Origin: Hortaea werneckii
Taxonomy: Eukaryota > Ascomycota > Dothideomycetes > Mycosphaerellales > Teratosphaeriaceae
Reading direction: 5' to 3'
Assembly: GCA_037044905.1 (NCBI GenBank)
Contig: JBAOKB010000018.1
Location: 1-64,000 of the forward strand
DNA: 64,000 nt
The position numbers and the translations under genes are program-made. The notes under the pieces are model-generated. The model was not told the DNA's origin. It made no database searches and was given only the letters and a program-made list of their open reading frames with translations. Of this stretch, positions 51,708 to 61,986 are shown in pieces. Positions within the stretch are counted from its first letter, which is position 1. Every line of letters begins with the position of its first letter.

Positions 51708-52945
51708 TCACGTCTGTGTTTGCTTGACGTCCTGAGCCCCCTCTTCTGCACCAGCGCCTGCAGAAACATCCGCCGGAGGCATGTCGCCCGAGGGTGCAGG
51801 CGTATTTGTCTGCGCGGGTGCAGCAGTCGTTGCTCTGTTAGAAGCGGCCTGAGCACTCAAGCGCTGATCTAGAGCCTTCAAAGCCAAAGCCCGCCTCCGT
51901 TCCGCTTCCGCCCTCCTCCCACCACCGTTGCCGCCACTGCCATTCATAATACCTGGTAAACCCTCTGAGCGGGACTGAGCCGACTGGTTGCCAGCTTCAA
52001 TAGCCTCGCTCGAGAATGGCGTGCAGAGCTTCAACTGAACTAGAGTTGTGTAGATGGTGTCGCAGATGGGAGATAAGAATGGATGAGCAAAGTCTGGGAA
52101 GAAGGAGACGAACGAGAATGTGTCGCTCGCATCTCCCTTCATGCTCACCACCCCTTCTCCGCTTTCACCGCCATCGCATATCTCGGCCACGCGGAAGAAG
52201 CGAAGGTAGATCCAACTCGTGAGGAAGCCGAAGAGGGAAAGCCAGAGGGCAGTATCAGTCCCTAGGAGAGGACCAGAGATGATGTTTGCTAGCGTGAAGA
52301 GGGCGGGGAAATGCTTGACGCGGACTCGGACGGCGCCTTTGAAGAGTGAGACGGTATGCTCTGGGACGAGCTGTTTGAGGGCGACGAGGAAGCCGGCCTC
52401 TAGTGGCATGAGACCTTGGATTGGTGTAGGACTGTAAATTTGAACTATCAGCCTTGAGTCCGTGGAAGCAAGACGCAGTCCTTCCTTAGGAGGACTTCTG
52501 TGAGAGTCACTTACAACTCTGGCGTTCCCGGAAGCATATGGAATCCCGCGTAAATGCAGAAACTCAATATGTTGGGTATCATGGTGACAAACAAGGTGAA
52601 CTTGGCAAACTCGGAGCTTCCATATGCCCGCTCTAGGTACCTCCCCGTGAACCAGACCACTGCGCCGCTCACTGCCAGACTAGCCACGTTATTTTCGACC
52701 AGGCTTGCGGTCAGGAATGTCCATGGGTAACGGAGGCTTTGGAGCGGGATTAGGACAAGGTAGGGGATTGCCCATTGCGGGCTCGTAAGATAGCTAGAGG
52801 TCTTGGTGATGAGGGAGGCATCAGGCGTAGCGGAGAGAGCCTCGCTCCATCGGTTGAAGCGTAAGGCGGCATTGAGGGCAGAGAGGGCGAGGACGACGAG
52901 GAAGAGGCCCCTCGTTAACGGCGGGAGGTTGATTCGTGCAGGCAT
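51708..52945 (-). CDS. TMEM115/DUF1751 rhomboid-like Golgi membrane protein
   Basis: Two exons, complement(51708..52431, 52515..52945), 384 residues, intron 83 bp. Hydrophobic spans start with LTRGLFLVVLALSALNAAL and SPQWAIPYLVLIPLQSL, then YPWTFLTASLVENNVASLAV, the rhomboid-like core GRYLERAYGSSEFAKFTLFV, and FALFTLANIISGPLLG-type helices. Rhomboid catalytic Ser and His motifs are not evident, as expected for TMEM115, a pseudoprotease thought to act in Golgi-to-ER retrograde transport. A long Ala/Gln/Pro-rich cytosolic tail (residues ~290-384) ends the protein. It is divergent from the SIF2-like gene. Confidence 0.85.
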
Positions 52946-53550
52946 CGTGGTGTGGTCGTTGGTCTCTTGGATGGGACGGCTATTGCCGAATAGCGACGGG
53001 TCATAAGGGCATATCTCAAGGTGCCAAATAGAGTCGTATCACAGGATGAAGGGGAGTTGGGCTCACGAGCGTGTCGTAATTGCTGCGAGTCGCGTGTTTC
53101 TCGGAGGAACCAAAGGGCTCCCGCAAGGGTTCGCGATGCGATGCGCGCGTGTGCTGGTCCCTGCTCCCTGCACTGGCTTTCTCCAAACCGACGGGCCGCG
53201 TTGCAGATTGGCTTCGGCGCCGCGACCAGATCGGCTCGAATGGCGGCTACAGTACGGGACTACTCACGACTGTGCTGCCGACCTCGTGTGACCTGCCAGT
53301 TCTGCATCACGACCAGACCCAACAACGGCCACATCGAGCGAGTCAGTATTCACCACCGCACTCTCCACACCACTCTCCATCGCCGTCTGCCGGACTCAAT
53401 ACGCATTGCCCTCGCCAATGCGCCACAACCAAATCCTGCGCCCTCGTTAAAGCCACATCCTCCGCAAATCTCCGCCGCGCACTGGTGCATCATCGCAGAA
53501 AGATCAATCACCCACAAGAGCGCACCACTGCCAGCGCGCGCCCATCCAGC
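52946..53550. promoter_or_regulatory. Divergent intergenic region, TMEM115-like / SIF2-like
   Basis: 605 bp between start codons. The SIF2-like frame is open back to 53080, but this part is Pro/His/Arg-rich and is treated as 5' UTR. Confidence 0.4.
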
Positions 53551-55833
53551 ATGGCAGTAGGCGCACTCCATTCCGACCACATCAACTACCTCATCTACCG
53601 CTACCTGCAGGAGCACGGCCATGAGAATGCGGCGATAGCCTTCCATCGCGACTGGCATCGGCCGCACGAGTTCCGCGACCCGGAAAACCTTCCTTTCGCG
53701 CATGTTGTGAAGAGACATGCGCTCGTCAGTGTCGTGCAAGATGGTCTGCTGTATGATGAGCTGGCAGCGCGAGGGAGGAAGTGGGACAGGAAGTTCAAAT
53801 GGACTGGGGTCAATCCGCGCGTGCCATTGGAGGAGCAGAGCGATGCTGTCGCGAGAGGCGCTTTGGAGAATGGGACTGCGGGCGTAGCATCTTCGCGCCC
53901 AGGTAGTAGCGGGAAGAGGAAGGGAAGAGCCCCGCCTGCGACAAAGGTGGCGGATGACTTTCCTACACCTGCGCCGAAGAGGCAGAGGAGAACTGAGAAC
54001 GAGGAGAGTGGGAATGCGCAGCAGGTGAATGGGGAGAAGGACGGCATGGATGTCGATGCTATTTCGCCTTCTGCGGAAGCGGACGAAGACCCTGACGCAG
54101 TGTCCGGATCGCCACATGTCGTCTCTGATACTGAGATCGTCGAGGTACCCGAGCGGTACGATTCCATGGACGTTGCCACGCAGACTGAAGTTAAGACCGG
54201 ACCCAAGACGAGTACGATGTATTGGAAAATTGACAAGCCGGGCGCACATGTCCTGCATAGCATGTGGAACCCGGACGCGACAAACGGCAAGAATGTCAGA
54301 TCCCTACTTACTGTCGGCGAATCTTTGTGCAGGGTATATGAGATACCAGAATCATTAGAAAACGCCAAGGAGGTATGTTGTCTCACTCGCTATCCCGGCT
54401 AGAATGCTTGACTAATTCAGAACCTAGATCTCGCATGTCGACGAACCAAAGCTACCCGCCGAATCAGTCGTCACAGCCACGGCATGGCATCCCTCCGGCC
54501 ACTCAGCAGCAAGCGCGATCGACGGTCTCCGCCATCTTGCGGGAGAAAAGTCGCAGCCCTCACAGTACATTCTGCAGCACAGCCAGGATTTCGGCAGCGC
54601 AATACTAGATGCTAGCTCTAAGCTTCTCGAGCCCGCCAGCATCGTGCTGTGCTTGCGCTACAGCCCCAAAGGCGACTATATCCTCGTGGCGAGAACCAAT
54701 CTCGTGCGCGGCATGATCCAAATCTGGCGCTCGCTAGATCTGAAGCGTGACAACGAGGAAGGCGTTCTGGCCGTTGACGACTCCGAACCTATTGCCTGGC
54801 GGCTCTTTGAAAAGCAGGTCCTCGACGCGTGCTGGACTTCCGATGACGCTTTCTTGGTGTGTGGCGACAGGGGTTTGGCAAGTGCTTACCAACTAGACGA
54901 GAAGGCGAAGACTGAGGGCGACTTTGCGGCCGAAAATGTTGCTATACAGGGGTTGGCTGAGAAGAAGTCTGATATCTCTGGTCGGGATTGCAAGTGGGAC
55001 AAGCTACGTTTTGACGAGAGGCTAGGGACGGCCATTCTCGCTTCCACTGAGGCGAAGGTGATGATCACGCGCTCGATACATCCAAGTCTCGGCGAAGACG
55101 AAGACATGACAAACGACCAGGCCGACACTGAAGGCTCGCTCAGTCTTCCTGGACAATTGACTGCTTTGGCCTCAGTTCATAACGGGAGATATAGCACTCC
55201 TGAGAGCCGATCGGATGTGGCAAACGTGGAGACGCAGAAATCTCTCATCGCAGCAGCGTTCGAAGAAGGCTTCACCATCATCTACCAGCTCACGCGCTCC
55301 AGCGAGACGTCTTCACCGAACTACGCCGAGCTCCTCCGCCTCGATCTCGCAGATTGGACGACCCCACTCGCCATCTCCTGGTCATCGCAAGGCTCGCACC
55401 TCGCGATCGCCGGGACGAACCTGGTGCAAGTGTGGCAGACCGAGGATCTTTTCCGGCACGAAAAGGAAGGTGGGGAGAAGTCACTACCACCACAGCCGCT
55501 CGTGACTTGGCGTTCTGAGCATTTGAGTAGTTATGGGAAGAGGAATGGTGAGCGTAATGGCGAACAGCACGAGGTCAATGGCGAGGATGGCGTTTCCGAG
55601 CCTAGCCTCAGCTGGAGTGCGGATGGTGAGAGTTTGGGGTTTGCGGTTGGGAAGGAGGTAAGTCTTCTCTCTTCTCATCTTTTTTTTCTTTCGTCACTCC
55701 GGTCCTTTCTCCCAAATGCATTTGGTGAATCGTCTTGCTAACTAAATCGGTATAGATGGCGATCATTCGCTTCAGACCTTCGTTGCATAGTACCGGTACT
55801 CACAGTGAAATAGAAGGAAATGGGAGTAGTTAG
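53551..55833 (+). CDS. SIF2: LisH-WD40 protein, Set3 complex SIF2 / TBL1-like
   Basis: Three exons, 53551..54372, 54428..55657 and 55756..55833, 709 residues. The LisH motif stands at residues ~8-40 (SDHINYLIYRYLQEHGHENA). A disordered basic-acidic linker (PAPKRQRRTENEE, a likely nuclear signal) follows. From about residue 225 come degenerate WD40 repeats (SMYW-type, WHPSGHSAASAIDGLRHLAG, RYSPKGDYILVART, ISWSSQGSHLAIAGTNLVQV). Sif2 in yeast and TBL1 in animals scaffold Set3C/NCoR-type histone deacetylase complexes. The repeats diverge from TBL1 and several WD dipeptides are missing, so a lineage-specific family member is possible. The last exon is only 26 codons. Confidence 0.72.
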
Positions 55834-56926
55834 TCCAATCTTGGAGAGGGCATTCTTGTATGATTTGTACGAATACCATTTATCCATACCGTTCCGATCG
55901 CGTTGATATCTATGTCGGCCCCCTCCGTCTTTGGAGGGCGAGTCAGACACGAGAGAGTTATGCAGCGAGCACGATCAGGTTTCCGGTATCTGCCTGTCCA
56001 GGCGCTCATAGCCAGCCAGACAGGTAGGAGTGCCCACTCATATGCCACCCGCGTGTTTCTGTGCTCCTGTGCGGCCGAAACAGCACCCCACAAGGCCCCC
56101 ACCGAACCCCGCTTATTTTCTCCGCAATTCACGGACCCACTTGGTCTATAGTGGGTCCCTCTCGCGGCTCCTGCTGTTGCTGTCAGACGTCAACCGTGAT
56201 CCGGCAGATGTAGAGTCAATGTTGTCACGGCTTGGATTGCACAAAGATATCATTGCATGTTCACTCACTAGGTTCTGACTGCGTTCCATCCCCAATAATA
56301 CTGCAAGACAACCAGAGTAGGCCAGGTAATAGATCAGATGCAAAGCAAGCACGCTGGTTGCGGAGGGACCTCCAAGATGAGGGGCTCTGTATAATGACCA
56401 GACCAAGACGGTTCTGAGGGTCCATCGCGGCCCGTAAAACGACCTCGCGATGATATGGTTCTTCGGCAGATGTCCATTTCAGCTTGCCGTGGACAGATGC
56501 CTACCTAGGTAGCTATCTATCCATCCAAGCTCCGCTGACCAGCCAAGGTGGCTTTCTGCAAGCAGTACAGCGGGACAGATTCTTGAATATCTGTCTCTTT
56601 AGCCGACACTCATCTCCCGACTCGCTTTTCCGACGAGCTTGCTGCTCTCACAGTGATGTTGCTTTGGGCACCTTGATATCCAGCTCCACGATCCCCGGGA
56701 CGCTAGCTTCCCGGCCATGTGCGCAGGATCAACTCCACTCAAGTGGGGCACTGCTTGATCGCACTACTGGCAGTAGACAACTCCCGATCTTTTGCGGGTA
56801 CTTCTGCTCCTTCCCATTATAAACCAGCACTGCCGACGACTACAAGTGCGCAGCTGTCCGCATCTCAGACCCGTAGGTGACCTTCTTCTTCCATCTCTCG
56901 ACCTTCTCCCTATCTGCTCTCTCAGT
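55834..56926. other. Intergenic region upstream of the monooxygenase
   Basis: About 1.1 kb without a supported gene. It holds the palindrome CTACCTAGGTAG at 56501-56512. The monooxygenase frame is open back to 56792 but this part looks like 5' UTR. Confidence 0.4.
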
Positions 56927-58921
56927 ATGTCTGCTGTGCCCAATTTACCCGAAGAGGTCCTGCGAGTCCACCCAGTGGACCCTAGCTTGTCTCACGATTC
57001 ACTATTAAAGTACAAGAGCGATGTCTCTCACGTAGAACATGCCGGGGTCAAGCAGACCGGCCAACCAAATGGCATCACACACTACCCAGAAACGAACAAC
57101 ACCACTGGCCCAAAGCAACAACAACAACAACAAGAAGAAGCTTTCCACACCAACCCCAAAGCAAACCCACAATGGCAACTCCACGACCGCCCCATCGAAA
57201 ACCAACGCCCCATGCGCGTCATCGTCATCGGCGCCGGCTACTCAGGCGTATACTGCGGGATCCGGATCCCGGAACGGATGCGCAACTGCTCCTTAGCCAT
57301 CTACGAGAAGAACGCGGGCATCGGGGGCACCTGGTACGAGAACCGCTACCCCGGCGCCGCCTGTGATGTCCCCTCGCACTCGTACCAGTTCTCCTTCAAC
57401 CCGAAGCATGACTGGTCCTCCCTCTACGCCCCGAGTTGGGAGATCAGGGAGTACACTGAGTCCACGGCGCGGAAGTTCGGGGCCGATCGGTTCGTGCATT
57501 TGGAGCATGAGGTGGTGGGGTGTCGGTGGGATGAGGCGGAGGGGAAATGGCATGTGCGGGTTCGCAAGGGGGGTCCTGAGGGGGAGGTGTTCGAGGACGT
57601 GGCCGATGTGGTGGTGACGGCGCGCGGGAACCTGAATACGAAGCAGTGGCCTGATATTGAAGGGTTGGGGAGTTTCCAGGGGGAAGTGATGCATTCGGCT
57701 GCGTGGAATGAGAGGTATGATTTTAGGAATAAGAGGGTGGGTGTGATTGGGTCTGGGTCGAGCGCGATTCAGATTATTCCGAAGCTGCAGCAGGTGGAAG
57801 GGGCGCATTTGAACTGTTTCATCCGGTCTAGGACGTGGATCTCGCCTCCCCTTGCTCATGGAGTGCAGGAGAAGCTCGGGATGGGGGAGAAGTTTGAATT
57901 TACTGAGGAGCTGAAGCAGAAGTTTCGCGAGGACCCACAGGCTTGGTTGGACTTCCGGTTGATGGTGGAAGCTGATGCGAACAATATTCATGCTGTCACG
58001 CTGAAGGGAACGCCGATGCAGCAGGGTGCGCAGAAGGCGTTTGAAGAGGGTATGAAGGAGCGTTTGAAGAAGAAGCCGGAGTACTTCGATTGGTTGAAAC
58101 CGGGATTTGCTCCAGGTTGTCGACGACTAACGCCTGGGCCGGGTTTCCTGGAGGCGCTTGTCGAAGACAATGTCTCGTTCATTAGAGACCGCATTAGGCG
58201 AATCGAGCCAAAGGGAGTCGTCACGGAGGACGGCAAGCTCCATGAGATCGACGTCCTCATCTGCGCGACTGGCTTCTATGCCTCTGCCGCACCTCCCTTT
58301 CCTGTCACTGGCCTTGATGGACATTCCCTGAAGGATCACTGGCATACTCGCGCAACCAACTACCTCTCCTTAGCCACCGACCGATTCCCGAATCTGTTCA
58401 TGATGCTTGGTCCCAATGGTGCCATCGGCGAAGGCTCATTAACGATGATGATCGAAAGCACAGGCGACTACATTTTACGAGCCATTCGGAAGCTCCAGCG
58501 GGATAACATCAAGTCTATGAGCATCAAGCCAGACCGCGTGCGCGACTTCACACGCTACTGTGACGCGTACTTCAACGGCACAGTGTATATGGACGATTGC
58601 CAATCGTGGTACCGGAAAGATGGGCAAGGCCGCAGTGGCGATTTCGTGACGGGCTTGTGGCCGGGGAGTACTCTGCACTGTATCGAAGCGCTCCGGAGTC
58701 CGCGGTGGGAGGATTTCGACTATGAGTACATCCCTGAAGAAGATGGGTCAGAGGTGAATCAGATGGCGTGGCTCGGCAATGGATGGGCTGTCAATCAGCT
58801 GAAGGAACAGCCGTCGCATGCAGATTTGGGGTTTTATCTGATGCCGCAGTTTCAGCAGAGGCCGCTCGAGGGTAGGCCGGAGGATAATGAGGACTTTGCA
58901 GTGCGGCATTGGAGTTATTAG
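56927..58921 (+). CDS. FAD-dependent Baeyer-Villiger monooxygenase
   Basis: Intronless, 664 residues. FAD-binding Rossmann motif VIVIGAGYSGVYCG near residue 95-110, followed by GIGGTWYENRYPGAACD. The Baeyer-Villiger fingerprint FxGxxxHxxxW appears as FQGEVMHSAAW near residue 250. The NADPH-binding motif GVIGSGSSAIQIIP comes next. ICATGFYASAAPPFPVTG marks the late conserved block. These enzymes insert oxygen next to a ketone, turning ketones into esters or lactones, or oxidise sulphur and nitrogen. Substrate unknown; many fungal members act in sterol, terpene or polyketide metabolism. The N-terminal 90 residues are polar with a Gln run (QQQQQQQ) and no signal peptide. No other metabolic gene is adjacent. 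Confidence 0.92.
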   Translation: MSAVPNLPEEVLRVHPVDPSLSHDSLLKYKSDVSHVEHAGVKQTGQPNGITHYPETNNTTGPKQQQQQQEEAFHTNPKANPQWQLHDRPIENQRPMRVIVIGAGYSGVYCGIRIPERMRNCSLAIYEKNAGIGGTWYENRYPGAACDVPSHSYQFSFNPKHDWSSLYAPSWEIREYTESTARKFGADRFVHLEHEVVGCRWDEAEGKWHVRVRKGGPEGEVFEDVADVVVTARGNLNTKQWPDIEGLGSFQGEVMHSAAWNERYDFRNKRVGVIGSGSSAIQIIPKLQQVEGAHLNCFIRSRTWISPPLAHGVQEKLGMGEKFEFTEELKQKFREDPQAWLDFRLMVEADANNIHAVTLKGTPMQQGAQKAFEEGMKERLKKKPEYFDWLKPGFAPGCRRLTPGPGFLEALVEDNVSFIRDRIRRIEPKGVVTEDGKLHEIDVLICATGFYASAAPPFPVTGLDGHSLKDHWHTRATNYLSLATDRFPNLFMMLGPNGAIGEGSLTMMIESTGDYILRAIRKLQRDNIKSMSIKPDRVRDFTRYCDAYFNGTVYMDDCQSWYRKDGQGRSGDFVTGLWPGSTLHCIEALRSPRWEDFDYEYIPEEDGSEVNQMAWLGNGWAVNQLKEQPSHADLGFYLMPQFQQRPLEGRPEDNEDFAVRHWSY

Positions 58922-59806
58922 ACGGTGGATTGCGCTTGGTTCGGAGTTCAGCCCATGTTCTTAAACACGGATTCATTTTTTTTTTTTTTTGTCTCTGACA
59001 GATCCAACTGCCTTGCAATGAGCAGCTACCTGGTGTTCGTCATCTGATTCGGGGTTGGGTGACTGTCGTTCAGCAGCTCGGTGGCGTTTCAGATGAGGGG
59101 TCGCACTCTATATTCCTACCAATGCCATGGAAGTTGTTACCAGTCGTACTTGTGGCATGGCTATATTCCGATTTATTACAGGGCATGGAGGAGCGTAAGG
59201 ATTATCTATATCTCCAGCCTCACAACGAGCGCACTGCAGCTGCGTGCGAAAGCACGATGCCAAATAAAGCCAATCTTACTTAAGCCGGCATCGCGTGTGG
59301 TCGGCTCTCCGACATCCATTCCCCGAACCACTTTCGAACTGGTCGCAAACACACGCTCTTCCGAACATGAACGCGCAATTCACGTCGGAGCACAGCGTCA
59401 TCCTCACCATCATTGTCGGCTGTAGATCCCGCTGGGCACTCCCACAAGTTTGAACAACACGAATCAATGCGCGCGCCTTAATGGCTGAGAGAGGTGTTGT
59501 AGCTTTGAATAGCATCGACGTGGCTTGGGCGTAAGCACAGGGTTCCCCCCGACCGCAGCCTGTCTTACCCTGCCACCCACCCCATCACAACGGGACTACG
59601 GACTTCACTAGGCCGGTCCATGCTTTGAATGGAGAGTACGCAAACGAGGTAGGAGATAACTATTGCTGAGTTACGTTTGCTTTTCCTGTTCTCCGATTAC
59701 CTTTCCCTTTTTCTTTCCCTGCTTCTGCACATCCAAGTGCAGGCCATCACCTTGGAACATTCTGGGGATCTGGATTGAGAAGCGCGAGATCCTCTGATCT
59801 ATCACC
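58922..59806. other. Intergenic region without a supported gene
   Basis: About 880 bp, including a run of 14 T at 58977-58990. Frames at 59059-59515 look random. It includes the promoter of the cytochrome b561 gene. Confidence 0.4.
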
Positions 59807-60764
59807 ATGGTAGATCTTACGAAATCGGCAGTGCTTTTACTGGCGACTGGTAGGATTGCACCTTCGTCTACTTGCAGAGAATATGAAATGGATGACTGAC
59901 CTCGCTCTAGCAACGACTTTCGCTAATGCCCAGTTCGGCGGCGGAAACTTTGGTGGCGGCGGTGGAGGCAATCCATACGATAATGGAGGCGACAACGGGA
60001 ACAGCGCGAACAGTAATGGCGGCAATGGCTTGACTGGCGATTTCTCCCAATTCATCCCGGACCGCTACCACACCATGATCATCGCCCACGCCGTCCTCGC
60101 CACGCTCGCCTTCGCCCTCTTCTTTCCCGTCGGCGGCATCATGATCCGACTCGCTTCCTTCCCCGGCCTCTGGTGGGTTCACGGCCTCTTTCAGATCTTC
60201 GCCTATATACTCTACATCGCCGCCTTCGCGATCGGCATATACATGGTCACGAGCTCTCCGAACGGTGTAGCCCTTCATGAAGCCCACCCCATCATCGGAA
60301 TCGTCCTCTTCGTCTTACTCTTCTTCCAGCCTTTTCTTGGCTTCTTGCACCACGTCATGTTCAAGAAGCACAGCAGACGAGTCGTGTGGTCGTACGGGCA
60401 CATCTGGCTCGGTCGGGCGATCATCACCGTAGGTATCATCAACGGCGGGCTTGGATTGCAATGGGCGAAGCGAACGGGTGCGTTTGCTCCTTCCACGGGA
60501 GCCATCATTGCCTACGGAGTCATCGCTGGCCTTATCTGGCTCGTGTATATCATTTCGGCGATCTACGGCGAGGCGAAGAGACGGCGCGGGTCAAGTGCAA
60601 AGGGCAACATCAACCCGCCACCAGGTTGGGATGACGGCAGGAGGAGAAGTAGGAGGAGTAGCAGAGCTGGACACAGTCGCGGCCGGCATAGCAGGAGCAG
60701 GAGGGGTAGCAGGCATGAGAAGCATGGTAGCGGGAGCAGCAGCGACGACGTCCGATGGGCATAG
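59807..60764 (+). CDS. Secretory-pathway cytochrome b561-domain membrane protein
   Basis: Two exons, 59807..59849 and 59911..60764, 298 residues, intron 61 bp with a CTGAC branch site. Joining the exons creates a proper signal peptide (MVDLTKSAVLLLATATTFAN). A Gly/Asn-rich linker follows in place of the DOMON domain often seen in such proteins. Five hydrophobic spans carry the His residues typical of b561 haem ligation: MIIAHAVLATLAFALFFPVG, LWWVHGLFQIFAYILY, EAHPIIGIVLFVLLFF, FLHHVMFKKH and YGHIWLGRAIITVGII. Cytochrome b561 proteins pass electrons across a membrane, often for ferric or ascorbate reduction. The tail is Arg/Ser-rich. The redox partner is unknown. Confidence 0.85.
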
Positions 60765-61248
60765 AAATGCAACGGCTCATTGTCTCCGTTGGACTTGCTT
60801 GGAGTTTGGGCATGTAAAGAACAACGCACATTACGAAATACACGAGAACGTATATCTGGTCATAACTAGAGTCAATTCGCAGGAATTCAAAAATTCGGTC
60901 TCACACTTTCCGTCAGGCTCCGCATGTCACATAGATTCTCCGCTTCTCACTCGGGCTGATCCTAGCGCGAGATGCATAGACGAGTTATCGGGATTGCCTT
61001 TCATATGCTTCCCGGTCATACCACTGCGGGAGGGCTCTCGCCTATGTACATGGCGGACGCGAACGCGGTGCGTGCCTCCTACATCGCTCATCTCGCTGAT
61101 CTCCATCAGGTTTCGCAGCTGACCGAGCATGAAAAGAGCTTTATAATCTTCGCACACTGGCCATTCGACTCTCTCAAATGCTCATAATATTTCCAAAATC
61201 TAGTTGATGCCGTAACAAGCACCGAAGGGACGAAGAAATGAAGAGACC
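60765..61248. other. Intergenic region without a supported gene
   Basis: 484 bp between two plus-strand genes; overlapping frames are shadows or random. Confidence 0.4.
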
Positions 61249-61986
61249 ATGAACCAGCACAATTCCTTTCCGGAGAGATCCAAACCCTTCCTTCTCTCCC
61301 TCCCACCGGAACTACGGATACAGATCTTCGGCTACGTCTTACGCAGTGTCAGCAGTCGACGGCCGTTCCTAGCCCTGGACGGACTGTTCGCAGAATGCTC
61401 TACCACCACAAGGCCATTGAAACGAACCGCGATTCTATCTGTCTGTCGGACGACTTTCAACGATAGCATCGATATGCTGTATGATCTAGCTGCGGTTGAG
61501 ATCAGCATCGGGAGCAGCAGACAGTTCCAGGAAGGTTCTCCTGCCTCCCTCGACCGCCTCGGGGCGTTAGAAGATAGCCAGTTACTGCGGAATCTGCGCC
61601 ACTTGGAGCTGGAAGTGATGTATGACGGGTCGCGCCTGGCTGCGATTGAACGCGTCGCGTCACGGATCCGCCGACTCGCTGCCGTCCTGAACGAGGCACA
61701 GAAGCTGAAAACGCTGACGGTTAGTTTCTTCGATTGCGGCAGGCATGTGTCGCATGATGTGATGGCGGGAAGACAGCATGACGAGCCCGTCGCGGACAAG
61801 ATCCTCGACGCCGCGATGTTGATCCAATGTAAGCGTCTCCTGGGCGTGGATCGGAACATGGCTTCACGGGATCGTATGGGGAATGAGAAGTGGACGGAGC
61901 TTCGAGGTAGGATGGAAGAAGGGGAGGACCAGGAGTCCTTTCGGGAGATTAATCATGGGTATTGGGATCAGGCTGGTGGGTTTTGA
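61249..61986 (+). CDS. F-box-like protein of unknown function
   Basis: Intronless, 245 residues. The N-terminus LLSLPPELRIQIFGYVLRSV has the LPxELRxxIFxxVL pattern of the many short fungal F-box-like proteins. The remainder (LSVCRTTFNDSIDMLYDLA, LLRNLRHLELEVMYD, LKTLTVSFFDCGR) resembles the leucine-rich layout of that group. The fungal families with this layout are large and mostly uncharacterised. A role as a substrate receptor of an SCF ubiquitin ligase is possible but unproven. The Skp1-contact residues were not checked. Confidence 0.7.
   Translation: MNQHNSFPERSKPFLLSLPPELRIQIFGYVLRSVSSRRPFLALDGLFAECSTTTRPLKRTAILSVCRTTFNDSIDMLYDLAAVEISIGSSRQFQEGSPASLDRLGALEDSQLLRNLRHLELEVMYDGSRLAAIERVASRIRRLAAVLNEAQKLKTLTVSFFDCGRHVSHDVMAGRQHDEPVADKILDAAMLIQCKRLLGVDRNMASRDRMGNEKWTELRGRMEEGEDQESFREINHGYWDQAGGF

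Noticed and set aside
53350..54258. 302-codon minus-strand frame antisense to the SIF2-like gene
   Set aside because: Arg/Cys-rich shadow translation; the plus strand has LisH and WD40 features and spliced continuity.
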